DNA of 64,000 bases from Mactromeris polynyma (Eukaryota > Mollusca > Bivalvia > Venerida > Mactridae), in contig JASFXZ010000008.1 of NCBI GenBank assembly GCA_032209605.1, positions 5,580,001-5,644,000 on the forward strand, read 5' to 3'. Below: more notes on the stretch, generated by a model that saw only the letters and a program-made list of their open reading frames with translations, made no database searches and was not told where the DNA came from. The stretch itself is not shown here. Position 1 is the stretch's first letter.

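Overview
This is eukaryotic, AT-rich nuclear DNA. It has many introns and is dense in tRNA-derived SINEs, small inverted-repeat DNA transposons (MITEs), minisatellites and simple repeats. The repeat style suggests an invertebrate, most likely a lophotrochozoan such as a bivalve mollusc; that is inference from texture, not proven. All convincing coding sequence is on the minus strand.

The main gene runs from beyond position 64000 down to a stop codon at 5442-5444. I could assemble 15 coding exons with consistent splice sites and phases, giving about 736 residues inside the window. In order the product has a Ser/Thr/Asp-rich disordered region (63533-64000, cut by the window edge), a short linker (25979-26163 and a 45-nt exon at 25629-25673), a pleckstrin-homology domain (exons at 21284, 15618 and 14916) and a full-length actin-fold domain of about 377 residues (nine exons, 14232 down to 5442). 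I do not recognise a named family with this PH plus actin-related architecture. The nucleotide-binding loops are recognisable, but some catalytic positions of actin are changed.

The intron between 63533 and 26163 would be about 37 kb. It holds two very long uninterrupted ORFs on the same strand: 1197 codons at 34796-38389 and 1073 codons at 55313-58534. Both encode Ser-rich, largely disordered proteins with plausible starts and natural C-termini. They may be nested intron-poor genes or alternative products of one complex locus; sequence alone does not decide.

The PH-domain exon at 21284-21427 is the edge of a 16-copy, 55-bp tandem array. Every unit carries the 3' splice site plus the first codons of the exon, so there are about 16 tandem copies of one acceptor, and all upstream ones lead to an in-frame stop.

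The introns also hold three larger non-autonomous DNA elements (22768-25221, 43671-44994, 46888-48179). Their arms are built from permuted short palindromic words, with a different vocabulary in each element. There are also five copies of one MITE in the first 17 kb, several TA-flanked pogo/Tigger-like MITEs, at least eight tRNA-derived SINE copies, a three-copy dispersed repeat, and about a dozen minisatellites. Positions 1-5441 are the 3' flank or 3' UTR of the main gene and contain only repeats that I can recognise.
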